From contig DISL01000074.1 in assembly GCA_002421845.1 (NCBI GenBank), forward strand, positions 1-11,617: a DNA stretch of 11,617 nt, in the 5' to 3' direction. Position 1 is the first letter of the stretch. Every line of letters begins with the position of its first letter. A program made the position numbers and the translations under genes. The notes under the pieces were generated by a model that had not been told where the DNA came from, did not search any database, and saw nothing but the letters and a program-made list of their open reading frames with translations. This DNA comes from Epsilonproteobacteria bacterium UBA6211 (lineage in GTDB: Bacteria > Campylobacterota > Campylobacteria > Campylobacterales > Arcobacteraceae). Of the stretch, positions 1 through 7,134 are shown in pieces.

Positions 1-59
1 CTTGGTATGCCCATATAATAGGCTTCGCTATAGGGTGGGTTTTGGGCTATATTTTATAA
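1..59 (+). CDS. C-terminal tail of a membrane protein, probably rhomboid-family intramembrane protease (partial)
   Basis: The frame starting at base 3 reads WYAHIIGFAIGWVLGYIL and stops at TAA 57-59; the rest of the gene lies left of the window. The peptide is a hydrophobic helix with an Ala-His followed by spaced glycines. That resembles the last transmembrane helix of rhomboid proteases, where the catalytic histidine sits in an 'AHxxGFxxG' setting close to the C-terminus. If so, the His here is half of the Ser-His dyad and the Ser lies outside the window. The stop overlaps the stop of the convergent response regulator by 6 bp. With only 18 codons visible, a different polytopic membrane protein cannot be excluded. 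The family call is inference from motif shape. Confidence 0.5.
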   Translation, partial: WYAHIIGFAIGWVLGYIL

Positions 60-890
60 TAAATCTATATAAAAAGAGTACTCGTGAGCTAGTCCGTCTA
101 TCCCAAAAGATGGGAAAATAGTAATCTCACCTTCTATCTCTTTGCCCTCTTTTGTGATGAAGTTGGTCAGTGTAGATATGGCTTTTTTATATCTAATAGA
201 CTCTGCCATAACTTTTTGAACTGCACTTGAACTAGATACGAATTGAGCAAAATTAATACCTTCTACTTCTTGTTTATCATATCCGAAATACTCCAAAAAT
301 TTTACCGATACAGATGATATAACACCGCTTGAATTTGTTTTGAAATTCGGTACGTAGCTATCTATAATAACCCTTTCAAAATCAAGTTGAGTTTTGAGAA
401 CATCTATATTTGATTCCAAACTTTTAATATCACTGGCTACAATGGTATTTTTAGACACTAGTGCTTTTGCTATTTTTTGGGTATTTAATAGATTTTTGTA
501 TTTTGCAACCACTTCAGTGATAGCAATAGCAAGTTCTTTTACTTTTAGAGGTTTTGTCACATATTTGCTTACGTCTAATTCTAAAGATTTTAATAGATAA
601 TTTTCGTCTGTAAAAGCCGTAGTAATCACGATAGGTACTTGCGGGTCAATTTTGTGGATTTCTTCAGACATCTCAAGACCGTCCATATTCGGCATATTTA
701 TATCACTTACGACAACATCGATTTTATCTTTGTTTGATTTATAAGCTTCAAGTCCCTCTTGTCCATCACTTGCTACTATAGTCTCTTTGAAAAGATTTTG
801 AAACATAGCTTTTGTTTGTTCTCTTATTAGATAATCATCTTCTACATAAAGTACAGTAATAGTTTTTAAAACATTAATATCAAGTGACAT
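54..890 (-). CDS. Response regulator: REC receiver domain plus C-terminal PAS domain
   Basis: A 278-aa cytoplasmic protein with an N-terminal receiver domain (about residues 8-130). It shows acidic residues E17/D18/D19, phospho-acceptor D63 in 'VSDINMP', T90/T91 and the conserved K113-P114. A helical, probably coiled-coil linker (about 130-175) leads to a PAS sensor domain (about 178-278). There is no DNA-binding, GGDEF, EAL or kinase domain, so the output is probably protein-protein interaction or modulation of a partner. The start was set at ATG 888-890, because GGAG at 897-900 lies 6 bases before it. The in-frame ATG at 900-902 overlaps that ribosome site and has none of its own. It lies 68 bp downstream of ruvB on the same strand; no cognate kinase is adjacent. 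The fold is certain; the pathway is unknown. Confidence 0.93.
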   Translation of the reverse strand: MSLDINVLKTITVLYVEDDYLIREQTKAMFQNLFKETIVASDGQEGLEAYKSNKDKIDVVVSDINMPNMDGLEMSEEIHKIDPQVPIVITTAFTDENYLLKSLELDVSKYVTKPLKVKELAIAITEVVAKYKNLLNTQKIAKALVSKNTIVASDIKSLESNIDVLKTQLDFERVIIDSYVPNFKTNSSGVISSVSVKFLEYFGYDKQEVEGINFAQFVSSSSAVQKVMAESIRYKKAISTLTNFITKEGKEIEGEITIFPSFGIDGLAHEYSFYIDLL

Positions 891-958
891 AATCAACTCC
901 ATTTCTTAAATAAAAATTAAGACCACATAATGGTATCATTTCTAAGCTTGATTTTTGT

Positions 959-1969
959 TTAAAACAAGCTATCTTGTGCCTGAGGTGGCGTAAGTCTAAA
1001 AAGCTCATAGCTTTTGACCGTAGCTACCCTACCCCTTGCAGTTTTTTCTATATATCCGTTGGCTATTAAATACGGTTCTATGGCATCTTCAAGAGTTCCC
1101 TCATCTTCGCTAAGAGCTGCAGCTATAGTGCTAAGCCCCATCGGTTTGCCTCTGTTTTGGATAAGAAGCTCTAGAAGTTTTAAGTCCATCTCATCAAAAC
1201 CTCTATCATTTACCCCTAGCTCATCAAGAGCATATTGGCATCTTTTAAGTTTTATGGTATCTTCATTTTCTACTTCTGCAAAGTCCCTCACCCTTCGAAG
1301 AAGTCTTAAGGCTATCCTCGGTGTTCCCCTACTTCGTCTTGCTATCTCGTGACTAGCATCTGCTAATACCGGTTTTTCTAACTTCACGGAAGCTAATTCT
1401 ACGATTTTTGCGAGTTCTTTCGGCTCATAAAACTGCATCCTAAAGTGCATACCAAATCTCTCTCTTAGAGGGTTTGTTATCATCCCTGCTCTTGTGGTAG
1501 CCCCTATTAGAGTAAATCTCGGTAAATCTATCTTGACGGTTTGAGCTGCCGGTCCGCTACCTATAATAATATCAAGGCGATAGTCCTCCATAGCAGGATA
1601 AAGTATCTCTTCAACCGCTGGACTTAGACGGTGTATCTCATCTATGAAGAGTATGTCACCTTCGCTTAGATTTGTCAAAATTGCCGCTAAATCACCGCTT
1701 TTTTCTATCATAGGAGCAGCAGTAACTTTGATATTTGCACCCATTTCATAACTAATAAGGTGTGCTAACGTAGTCTTACCAAGCCCCGGAGGTCCAAAAA
1801 GCAAGATATGATCAAGTGCTTCAACCCTTTTTTTACTAGCATCTATAAATACTTTGAGGTTTTTTTTGATTTTTTCTTGCCCTATGTATTCATCCCATTT
1901 TGATGGTCTTAGGCTTACTTCATTTTTCTCGTCAAAGCTTATTTTTTCTATATCTACAAGGCGTTCCAT
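959..1969 (-). CDS. ruvB: Holliday junction branch migration DNA helicase RuvB
   Basis: A 336-aa protein of normal RuvB length. RuvB forms hexameric AAA+ rings that, with RuvA, pump DNA through Holliday junctions during recombinational repair. Visible motifs are Walker A GPPGLGKT (59-66), Walker B ILFIDEIH (106-113), sensor 1 GATTR (156-160), an arginine-finger region LRERFG (168-173), the sensor 2 stretch SRGTPRIALRLLRR, and a C-terminal winged helix ending with the typical 'GRVAT..Y..F' segment. The ATG shares its A with the panB stop (TAATG), and GAGG lies 7 bases upstream of it, so translation is probably coupled to panB. ruvA and ruvC are not in the window; scattered ruv genes are usual in this phylum. 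Identification is unambiguous. Confidence 0.99.
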   Translation of the reverse strand: MERLVDIEKISFDEKNEVSLRPSKWDEYIGQEKIKKNLKVFIDASKKRVEALDHILLFGPPGLGKTTLAHLISYEMGANIKVTAAPMIEKSGDLAAILTNLSEGDILFIDEIHRLSPAVEEILYPAMEDYRLDIIIGSGPAAQTVKIDLPRFTLIGATTRAGMITNPLRERFGMHFRMQFYEPKELAKIVELASVKLEKPVLADASHEIARRSRGTPRIALRLLRRVRDFAEVENEDTIKLKRCQYALDELGVNDRGFDEMDLKLLELLIQNRGKPMGLSTIAAALSEDEGTLEDAIEPYLIANGYIEKTARGRVATVKSYELFRLTPPQAQDSLF

Positions 1970-2751
1970 TAATAAACCTCATTTTCATCAGGAAATGAGC
2001 CGTCTTTTACGTTTTTCATATACTCTTTTAGTCCATTTTGGAAAAGTGTAGCACCATCAAGGTATGTTCTTACAAATTTTGGTTTGAACTCGGTATTTAG
2101 TCCAAACATATCGCTCCATACAAGCACTTGACCATCCGTGTCGCTTCCTGCACCTATACCTATAGTAGGTATTTGTACGGCTTGTGTGATAGCTTTTGCA
2201 GCTTCAGGCTTGACCCCTTCGATAACGATAGCAAACGCTCCTGCTTCTTCTACAGCTTTGGCATCAAGGATAAGCTTTGCTATATTTGCTTCATCTTTGC
2301 CCTTTATCTTGTATCCGCCCTCACTTCTTACAAACTGCGGCATAAGTCCGATATGTCCCATTACCGCTATTGAGTTGGTCGTAAGAGCTTTGATGATATG
2401 AGCTTTTTCAGCTCCACCTTCTATTTTGACTGCTCCTGCGTTTGTTTCTTGATAGACTTTGATACAGTTTTGAAGAGCAGTTTGTTCATCCGTATAAGTA
2501 CCAAAAGGCATATCACACACTACAAAAGTATCCTTTGCACCGCTACAGACCGCTTTTGTGTGGTAAATCATCTGTTCGACCGAAGCACTAAGAGTATCTC
2601 TTGCACCGCCGAAACTCATATTTAAGCTATCGCCTACAAGCAGTATATCAGCCTCACAAAAAAGATTTGCAAATAGTGCATCATAGGCTGTAATCATAGC
2701 AATTTTTTCTTTCCCTTTCATTGCTTTTAGCGACGATACTGTTTTTTTCAT
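1969..2751 (-). CDS. panB: 3-methyl-2-oxobutanoate hydroxymethyltransferase (ketopantoate hydroxymethyltransferase)
   Basis: PanB transfers a hydroxymethyl group from 5,10-methylenetetrahydrofolate to 2-oxoisovalerate, the first committed step of pantothenate and coenzyme A synthesis. The 260-aa protein has the family length and motifs, numbered from the chosen start: 'LVGDS' with metal ligand D41, 'CDMPFG' with D80, 'KIEGG' with substrate-binding K109, 'IEGV' with the general-base glutamate E178, and 'IGIGAG'. The start was placed at ATG 2749-2751, giving 'MKKTVSSLK', with GGAG at 2760-2763 about 9 bases upstream. The in-frame ATG at 2764-2766 overlaps this site and lacks its own. It is first in a panB-ruvB operon and divergent from trpA. 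No other pan genes are nearby. Confidence 0.98.
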   Translation of the reverse strand: MKKTVSSLKAMKGKEKIAMITAYDALFANLFCEADILLVGDSLNMSFGGARDTLSASVEQMIYHTKAVCSGAKDTFVVCDMPFGTYTDEQTALQNCIKVYQETNAGAVKIEGGAEKAHIIKALTTNSIAVMGHIGLMPQFVRSEGGYKIKGKDEANIAKLILDAKAVEEAGAFAIVIEGVKPEAAKAITQAVQIPTIGIGAGSDTDGQVLVWSDMFGLNTEFKPKFVRTYLDGATLFQNGLKEYMKNVKDGSFPDENEVY

Positions 2752-2793
2752 ATTAAAGTTCTCCATAGTTTATCAGTTTTCAATATAAGATTA

Positions 2794-2809
2794 GATACAA
2801 TATTGTATC
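2794..2809. promoter_or_regulatory. Perfect 16-bp palindrome between divergent panB and trpA
   Basis: GATACAATATTGTATC is a perfect inverted repeat in the short divergent promoter region of panB and trpA. It reads TACAAT on both strands, which resembles a sigma-70 -10 box in each direction. It may therefore be two overlapping divergent -10 elements, a repressor operator, or both. The 10-bp core ACAATATTGT recurs upstream of the REC-GGDEF gene (8048-8057). Position and symmetry are seen directly; function is inferred. Confidence 0.45.
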
Positions 2810-2837
2810 GAAAATTAATTAATGTAGGATAAATATT

Positions 2838-3578
2838 TTGAAGAAACTTGTAGGATATATAACCTCATCTATGCCTAACAACTCTTTTACCGTGGATTTG
2901 GCACTAAGTCTAAAAGAAAACGGCGTAGATATACTAGAACTTGGCATCCCTTTTTCTGACCCTGTGGCTGATGGTCCCGTGATAGAAAAGGCAAATTTGA
3001 TAGCACTTGAAAATGGATTTAAAATCAAGGATTTGTTTGAAGTATCAGCTCAGATAGCACCTCATATAGATACTTTGTGGATGGGATATGCAAACCCTTT
3101 TTATCACAAAGGTTTTGAGCATTTTTGTCAAAAAGCTAAGGAGTTTGGAGTACAAGGGTTTATCATTCCTGATTTGCCATTTGAAGAGTCTTTGAAGTAT
3201 CAAGATATGTTCAAGTCATACAACCAATCTCTTATCAACTTCGTAGCTCCTACCGATACAAAAGAGAGGATAAAACTTGTCACTCAGAATAGTTCAAAGT
3301 TTATATATCTTGTGGCATATACTGGAATTACGGGAAGCGGTAAGCAAGAAGATTTGAGCGAAGTAATAGCAAATATAAAAGAGTATTCAAAAGACCCTGT
3401 GTATATCGGTTTTGGTGTGGATGAAAACACAGCCAAAGAAAAAGCCAAAGGGGTGGACGGCGTAATAGTAGGAAGTGCTTTTGTAAAACATCTTCTTGAT
3501 ACTACTCTTAGCAACAAAGAAAAAATAGCAAAAATCTCATCTATCGCAAAACAAATTAAAGAGGATATCAATAGCTAG
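2838..3578 (+). CDS. trpA: Tryptophan synthase alpha subunit
   Basis: TrpA cleaves indole-3-glycerol phosphate to indole and glyceraldehyde-3-phosphate and channels indole to TrpB. In this TIM-barrel protein of 246 aa the motif 'LELGIPFSDPVADGP' holds catalytic E35 and D46, equivalent to Glu49 and Asp60 of the E. coli enzyme. 'MGYANPFY', 'GITG' and the phosphate-binding 'VGSAFV' near the C-terminus also fit. The start is TTG at 2838, since AGGA at 2826-2829 sits 8 bases upstream and no ATG fits better. The N-terminus is about 14 residues shorter than in E. coli. No trpB or other trp gene is adjacent, so this is a stand-alone trpA. The next gene begins 10 bp after its stop and is probably cotranscribed. 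Confidence 0.97.
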   Translation: MKKLVGYITSSMPNNSFTVDLALSLKENGVDILELGIPFSDPVADGPVIEKANLIALENGFKIKDLFEVSAQIAPHIDTLWMGYANPFYHKGFEHFCQKAKEFGVQGFIIPDLPFEESLKYQDMFKSYNQSLINFVAPTDTKERIKLVTQNSSKFIYLVAYTGITGSGKQEDLSEVIANIKEYSKDPVYIGFGVDENTAKEKAKGVDGVIVGSAFVKHLLDTTLSNKEKIAKISSIAKQIKEDINS

Positions 3579-3588
3579 AGGATACGAT

Positions 3589-3834
3589 ATGGCAACAACA
3601 AAAGATGAAATACTAAAAAGAAGTAAACAACGGGCTAGTCAAATAAGCATACAGCAAGTTGATATATCAGAAAAAAGTAGTTCATTGGCAAGTAGCCTAT
3701 CTCCTCTCGAATCTTGGGAATTAGTCTCTAAAATAGCAAGAGAAATGTATTTTTTATCTACAAACAAAATAGCTGACTACAAAGTTAATAAAAGTGTGGT
3801 TAGAATAATACATAGTAGTGCTAAAGGGTCATAA
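3589..3834 (+). CDS. Small protein of unknown function, partner of the following nucleotidyltransferase
   Basis: An 81-aa hydrophilic protein with no membrane segment or signal peptide. The basic N-terminus ('MATTKDEILKRSKQRA') is followed by a Ser-rich middle and a predicted helical segment with 'SPLESWELVSKIAREMYFL'. AGAGGA at 3577-3582, overlapping the trpA stop, is a strong ribosome site 6 bases before the ATG, so the ORF is very probably real. Its stop is one base before the likely TTG start of the nucleotidyltransferase. Small gene plus minimal nucleotidyltransferase, tightly coupled, is the layout of MNT-type toxin-antitoxin modules. However, this protein lacks the RxxxxH motif of HEPN toxins, so which partner would be toxic is unclear. 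I do not recognise a named family. Confidence 0.8.
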   Translation: MATTKDEILKRSKQRASQISIQQVDISEKSSSLASSLSPLESWELVSKIAREMYFLSTNKIADYKVNKSVVRIIHSSAKGS

Positions 3835-3835
3835 A

Positions 3836-4303
3836 TTGTACTTAACACAGGATTATCAAGATATTATAGAACTTTTTAATATAAATAAAGTCAGATATTT
3901 AGTAGCTGGTGCTTATTCTATGGCTGTCTTTGGATATGCAAGAAGTACTTATGATATTGATTTATGGATAGCAAAAGATGATGAAAATATTGCAAAGGTA
4001 ATTAACTCTTTAGAGGAATTTGGCGTTCCTTTTGAAATAGATAAAAAAGATTTACAAAAAGCAAATAATGTTATTCAAATTGGTATTATTCCAAATCGTA
4101 TAGATATTCTTACCGATATTGATGGTGTAATTTTTGAAGATGCTTGGGCAAATAGACAAGTAAAGAATTTAGGAAATATACAAGCTAATATTCTTGATAT
4201 TAATGATATTATAAAAAATAAAACAGCTAGTAATAGACCAAAAGATAATATAGACTTGATTGAACTAAAAAAACTACAAAATTCAGTAACTAAGAAATGC
4301 TGA
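3836..4303 (+). CDS. Minimal nucleotidyltransferase (MNT/DUF6036-like), probable part of a toxin-antitoxin-like pair
   Basis: A 155-aa protein of the polymerase-beta nucleotidyltransferase superfamily. 'YLVAGAYSMAVFGYARSTYDIDLWI' occupies about residues 21-45 and is the fingerprint helix followed by the DxD metal site D40/D42. A third acidic residue, D90, lies in 'NRIDILT', followed by the 'DGVIFEDAW' stretch typical of these proteins. The usual first glycine pair is Ala-Gly here. The start is set at TTG 3836, with AAAGGG at 3823-3828 seven bases upstream; the peptide then begins 'YLTQDYQDIIELFN', which matches how relatives begin. GTG at 3818 is the alternative but has no ribosome site. The gene is more AT-rich than trpA and overlaps the end of the convergent sensor kinase by 14 bp. 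The exact family number is from memory. Confidence 0.82.
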   Translation: MYLTQDYQDIIELFNINKVRYLVAGAYSMAVFGYARSTYDIDLWIAKDDENIAKVINSLEEFGVPFEIDKKDLQKANNVIQIGIIPNRIDILTDIDGVIFEDAWANRQVKNLGNIQANILDINDIIKNKTASNRPKDNIDLIELKKLQNSVTKKC

Positions 4304-7130
4304 TATCCCTCACCTTTGACAAAGCCAAATCAAATTCATAATCTGAAATAAGCTCTTTTATCTCATCAAAGCTACTTTGTATAGTCACATCAAAATTAAA
4401 TCTCATAAGCTTATCCAAGGCAGGTTTTATGATTTTCGGTCGTTTTGTTTCTAGTGCCAGTTTCAACTCTTCAAGTAGATTTTTTAGCGTATCTTCGTCT
4501 ATGCTCTCACGTATTGTTTCCGTATCAACTTTTTCAAAGTTTTTTTCTATCTCCTCGCAAACTACTTTGAGTTCATCTATCATCTCTTCCAAAGTCTTTT
4601 GATTCGGTTGTTCCTCCAACATACAAGAGAGTTCATATACTCTAGTAGCCCCTATCGTTCCACTTAGACCTTTGAGGGTATGAAGTACATATCCAAAATC
4701 ATCATCGTCTAACTCTATTTTGAGTTTTTTATACTCTTGTGCAAATTTCAACACAATCCTAGTATAAAGCTCCAAACTACTTATTCTACTTGGTACTACA
4801 CTTTTAATATCCAAATATCGAAGTGCCGGAAGATTTATATCTTGTATATTTGATTTTATTATAGAGTTATTATTTGACATATATTTTATAAGTATTTCAA
4901 ACAATAAATCTGCTTCTATCGGTTTATTTAGGTGTTCATTCATACCGACTTGTTTTGATTTGAAAGCATCTTCTTTGAGAGCATTTGCACTCAAAGCAAT
5001 AATAGGTATATTTTTATCAAATTTTCTTATTTGTCTAGTAGCCTCGTAGCCGTCCATCAAAGGCATTTGTATATCCATCAAAATAAGCTCATAAATATTT
5101 TTTTTGGCTTTGAACTTTTCTATCGCTTCTATGCCGTTTGTTGCTATATCTACAATGATTCCGCTAGGTAACAACATACCTGATAGAACTTCTTGATTTA
5201 AAGTATTATCCTCTACGACCAAGATATATTTACCGCTTAGCATAGAAAGCTCTTGTTTTAAATGTTTTTTATATATAGTTTTATGCTCAAAGTCATCATA
5301 ACTGATTTGTTTTGGCTCTTGTTCAAGTAAATCCACTTCAAAAATAAACTCACTCCCTAAGCCTAACTCACTTTCTACCCATATAGTTCCATTCATCATC
5401 TCAACAAATTGTTTACTTATCGCAAGTCCAAGCCCTGTCCCTCCAAATCGTCTTGTGGTGGTATTGTCTGCTTGAGTAAAAGAGTGAAAAAGCTTCTCTA
5501 TTTGCTCTTTGGAAAGCCCTATACCCGTATCTTTAACCCTAAATCTATATCTATCTTTGCGTACTTTTTCTATAAATATCCCTATTTCACCACTATTTGT
5601 AAATTTTACTGCGTTTGTCGCTAGGTTTATAAGTATCTGAGTAAGTCGTAAAGGGTCACCGAAAAGGTGCATATTGATACTTTGGTCATACCCTACCACA
5701 AACTCCAAATCTTTTTCTTGAATTTTAAATTCTACTATATTTACCACATTTTCTATAATATCATTCAAATCAAACTCTATATTTTCAAGTTCTAGTTTAC
5801 CGGCTTCAATCTTACTAAAATCAAGAATATCGTTTATTATCCCAAGTAATGAATTGGCAGCACTCTCTATTTTGGTTATATAATTCAACTGTGTAGTATC
5901 AAGATGAGTGTTTTTCAAAAGATAGGTCATACCTATGATAGCATTCATAGGAGTTCTTATCTCATGACTCATATTTGCCAAAAATTCAGATTTGGCAGAT
6001 GTTGCCGATTCTGCTTTGTATTTTGCTTCTTGAAGCTCTTGTTCTACTATTTTTCTATTTGTTATATCTCTTGCCGCACAAAACAGTGTAGGTACTCCAC
6101 CTATTTCTACACCTACCGCATTTATTTCCACATTGATTATTTTGCCGTCTTTTCTTTTATGCAATGTTTCAAAAGTAGTGCAACATCCTATTAGTTGAGG
6201 GATATGGTCGATGGATTCTATCGGGGAATATTTCACATCCCAATCCTTTACTTTGAGTTGTTTTGCTTCCTCATAGGTATAACCCAACATACTACAAAAA
6301 GCTTCATTAGCTTCTATCAGATTGCCGTTTATATCAAGTACATGTATCCCGTCACCTGATGCTTGTAACAATGTTTCATATTTTTTTGCCTCTTCTTGAG
6401 CCTTTTTTCGATGTGTTATATCCCTTGAAGCACAAAGCAATAACTCTTTACCGTCTATATCGACTTTGACAGCATTTATTTCAACATGTATTATAGTGCC
6501 GTCTTTTTTTCTATTGAGGGATTCAAATGTAGGATTGGCTTCCGTGTTGTCAGGGAGATTATCTACAAATTTGATAGGCTTATATTTCAAATCCCAATCT
6601 TTGACGTGCATACCTTTCATCTCTTCATATCCGTATCCTAGCATATTACAAAAAGACTCATTGTATTCTACTAGCTGACCATGATTATCTATGATATGTA
6701 TCCCGTCACCTGCTGCTTTGAGCAACGACTCAAACTTCTTACTCTCTTTGATACGTTGTTCTTCATGCTTTAGTTTTTGGGTTATATCTATAGCCATAGA
6801 TACCACTTCTTGGAGCGAATCTTGACTTTTGGGTAATATAGAACTATACCATTCACATACTATAATATCACCGTTTTTTGTCAATATTTCATTTATCGTG
6901 TGTATTTTGTTTTTTTCAAACAACTCTTTGGCACTGTTTAGAATATCATCACGATTTTTAGGAGGTATTAGAAAATCAAGGAAATTTTTTCCCATAACTT
7001 CCTCTTTCGTCCAACCGAAAAGTTTTACTGCTTGGTTGTTCCAATCCGTTACCGCAAACTTTTCATTCCAAACGACCGCAGGAGATGCAGCCTCTTCAAA
7101 AAACATTCTGTGTCTTATTTCATTGGTCAT
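4290..7130 (-). CDS. Hybrid sensor histidine kinase: three PAS, HisKA, HATPase, REC, Hpt
   Basis: A 946-aa cytoplasmic kinase with no transmembrane segment. Order: PAS1 (about 9-118), PAS2 (131-240), PAS3 (248-358), HisKA with H389 in 'NMSHEIRTPMN', HATPase with N box N506, G1 DTGIGL (534-539) and G2 GGTGLGL (563-569), REC (about 634-750) with E640/D641, phospho-acceptor D686 and K736, and Hpt with H817 in 'VLHTLKG'. All residues needed for a His-Asp-His relay are present, so it can autophosphorylate and pass phosphate to a separate response regulator. PAS2 and PAS3 are close duplicates. AGG lies about 7 bases before the ATG, and the gene begins 4 bp after the REC-GGDEF gene, the obvious phosphate acceptor. 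The PAS domains must sense an internal signal that cannot be read from sequence. Confidence 0.97.
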   Translation of the reverse strand: MTNEIRHRMFFEEAASPAVVWNEKFAVTDWNNQAVKLFGWTKEEVMGKNFLDFLIPPKNRDDILNSAKELFEKNKIHTINEILTKNGDIIVCEWYSSILPKSQDSLQEVVSMAIDITQKLKHEEQRIKESKKFESLLKAAGDGIHIIDNHGQLVEYNESFCNMLGYGYEEMKGMHVKDWDLKYKPIKFVDNLPDNTEANPTFESLNRKKDGTIIHVEINAVKVDIDGKELLLCASRDITHRKKAQEEAKKYETLLQASGDGIHVLDINGNLIEANEAFCSMLGYTYEEAKQLKVKDWDVKYSPIESIDHIPQLIGCCTTFETLHKRKDGKIINVEINAVGVEIGGVPTLFCAARDITNRKIVEQELQEAKYKAESATSAKSEFLANMSHEIRTPMNAIIGMTYLLKNTHLDTTQLNYITKIESAANSLLGIINDILDFSKIEAGKLELENIEFDLNDIIENVVNIVEFKIQEKDLEFVVGYDQSINMHLFGDPLRLTQILINLATNAVKFTNSGEIGIFIEKVRKDRYRFRVKDTGIGLSKEQIEKLFHSFTQADNTTTRRFGGTGLGLAISKQFVEMMNGTIWVESELGLGSEFIFEVDLLEQEPKQISYDDFEHKTIYKKHLKQELSMLSGKYILVVEDNTLNQEVLSGMLLPSGIIVDIATNGIEAIEKFKAKKNIYELILMDIQMPLMDGYEATRQIRKFDKNIPIIALSANALKEDAFKSKQVGMNEHLNKPIEADLLFEILIKYMSNNNSIIKSNIQDINLPALRYLDIKSVVPSRISSLELYTRIVLKFAQEYKKLKIELDDDDFGYVLHTLKGLSGTIGATRVYELSCMLEEQPNQKTLEEMIDELKVVCEEIEKNFEKVDTETIRESIDEDTLKNLLEELKLALETKRPKIIKPALDKLMRFNFDVTIQSSFDEIKELISDYEFDLALSKVRDISIS

Positions 7131-7134
7131 TTTA

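Noticed and set aside
394..600. Plus-strand ORF opposite the REC-PAS gene
   Set aside because: It is antisense to a clear receiver-domain gene, has no ribosome site and no recognisable protein pattern.
945..970. Possible terminator hairpin at the end of ruvB (AGCTTG/CAAGCT with A/T extension)
   Set aside because: The stem is largely A/T, overlaps the last ruvB codons, and is not followed by a T-run in the direction of ruvB transcription.
1014..1352. 112-aa plus-strand ORF within ruvB
   Set aside because: It is a Ser/Leu-rich shadow of the ruvB coding frame; ruvB itself is certain.
2128..2625. Three overlapping plus-strand ORFs within panB
   Set aside because: All lie antisense to panB, overlap one another in different frames and show Cys/Phe/Ser-rich shadow composition.
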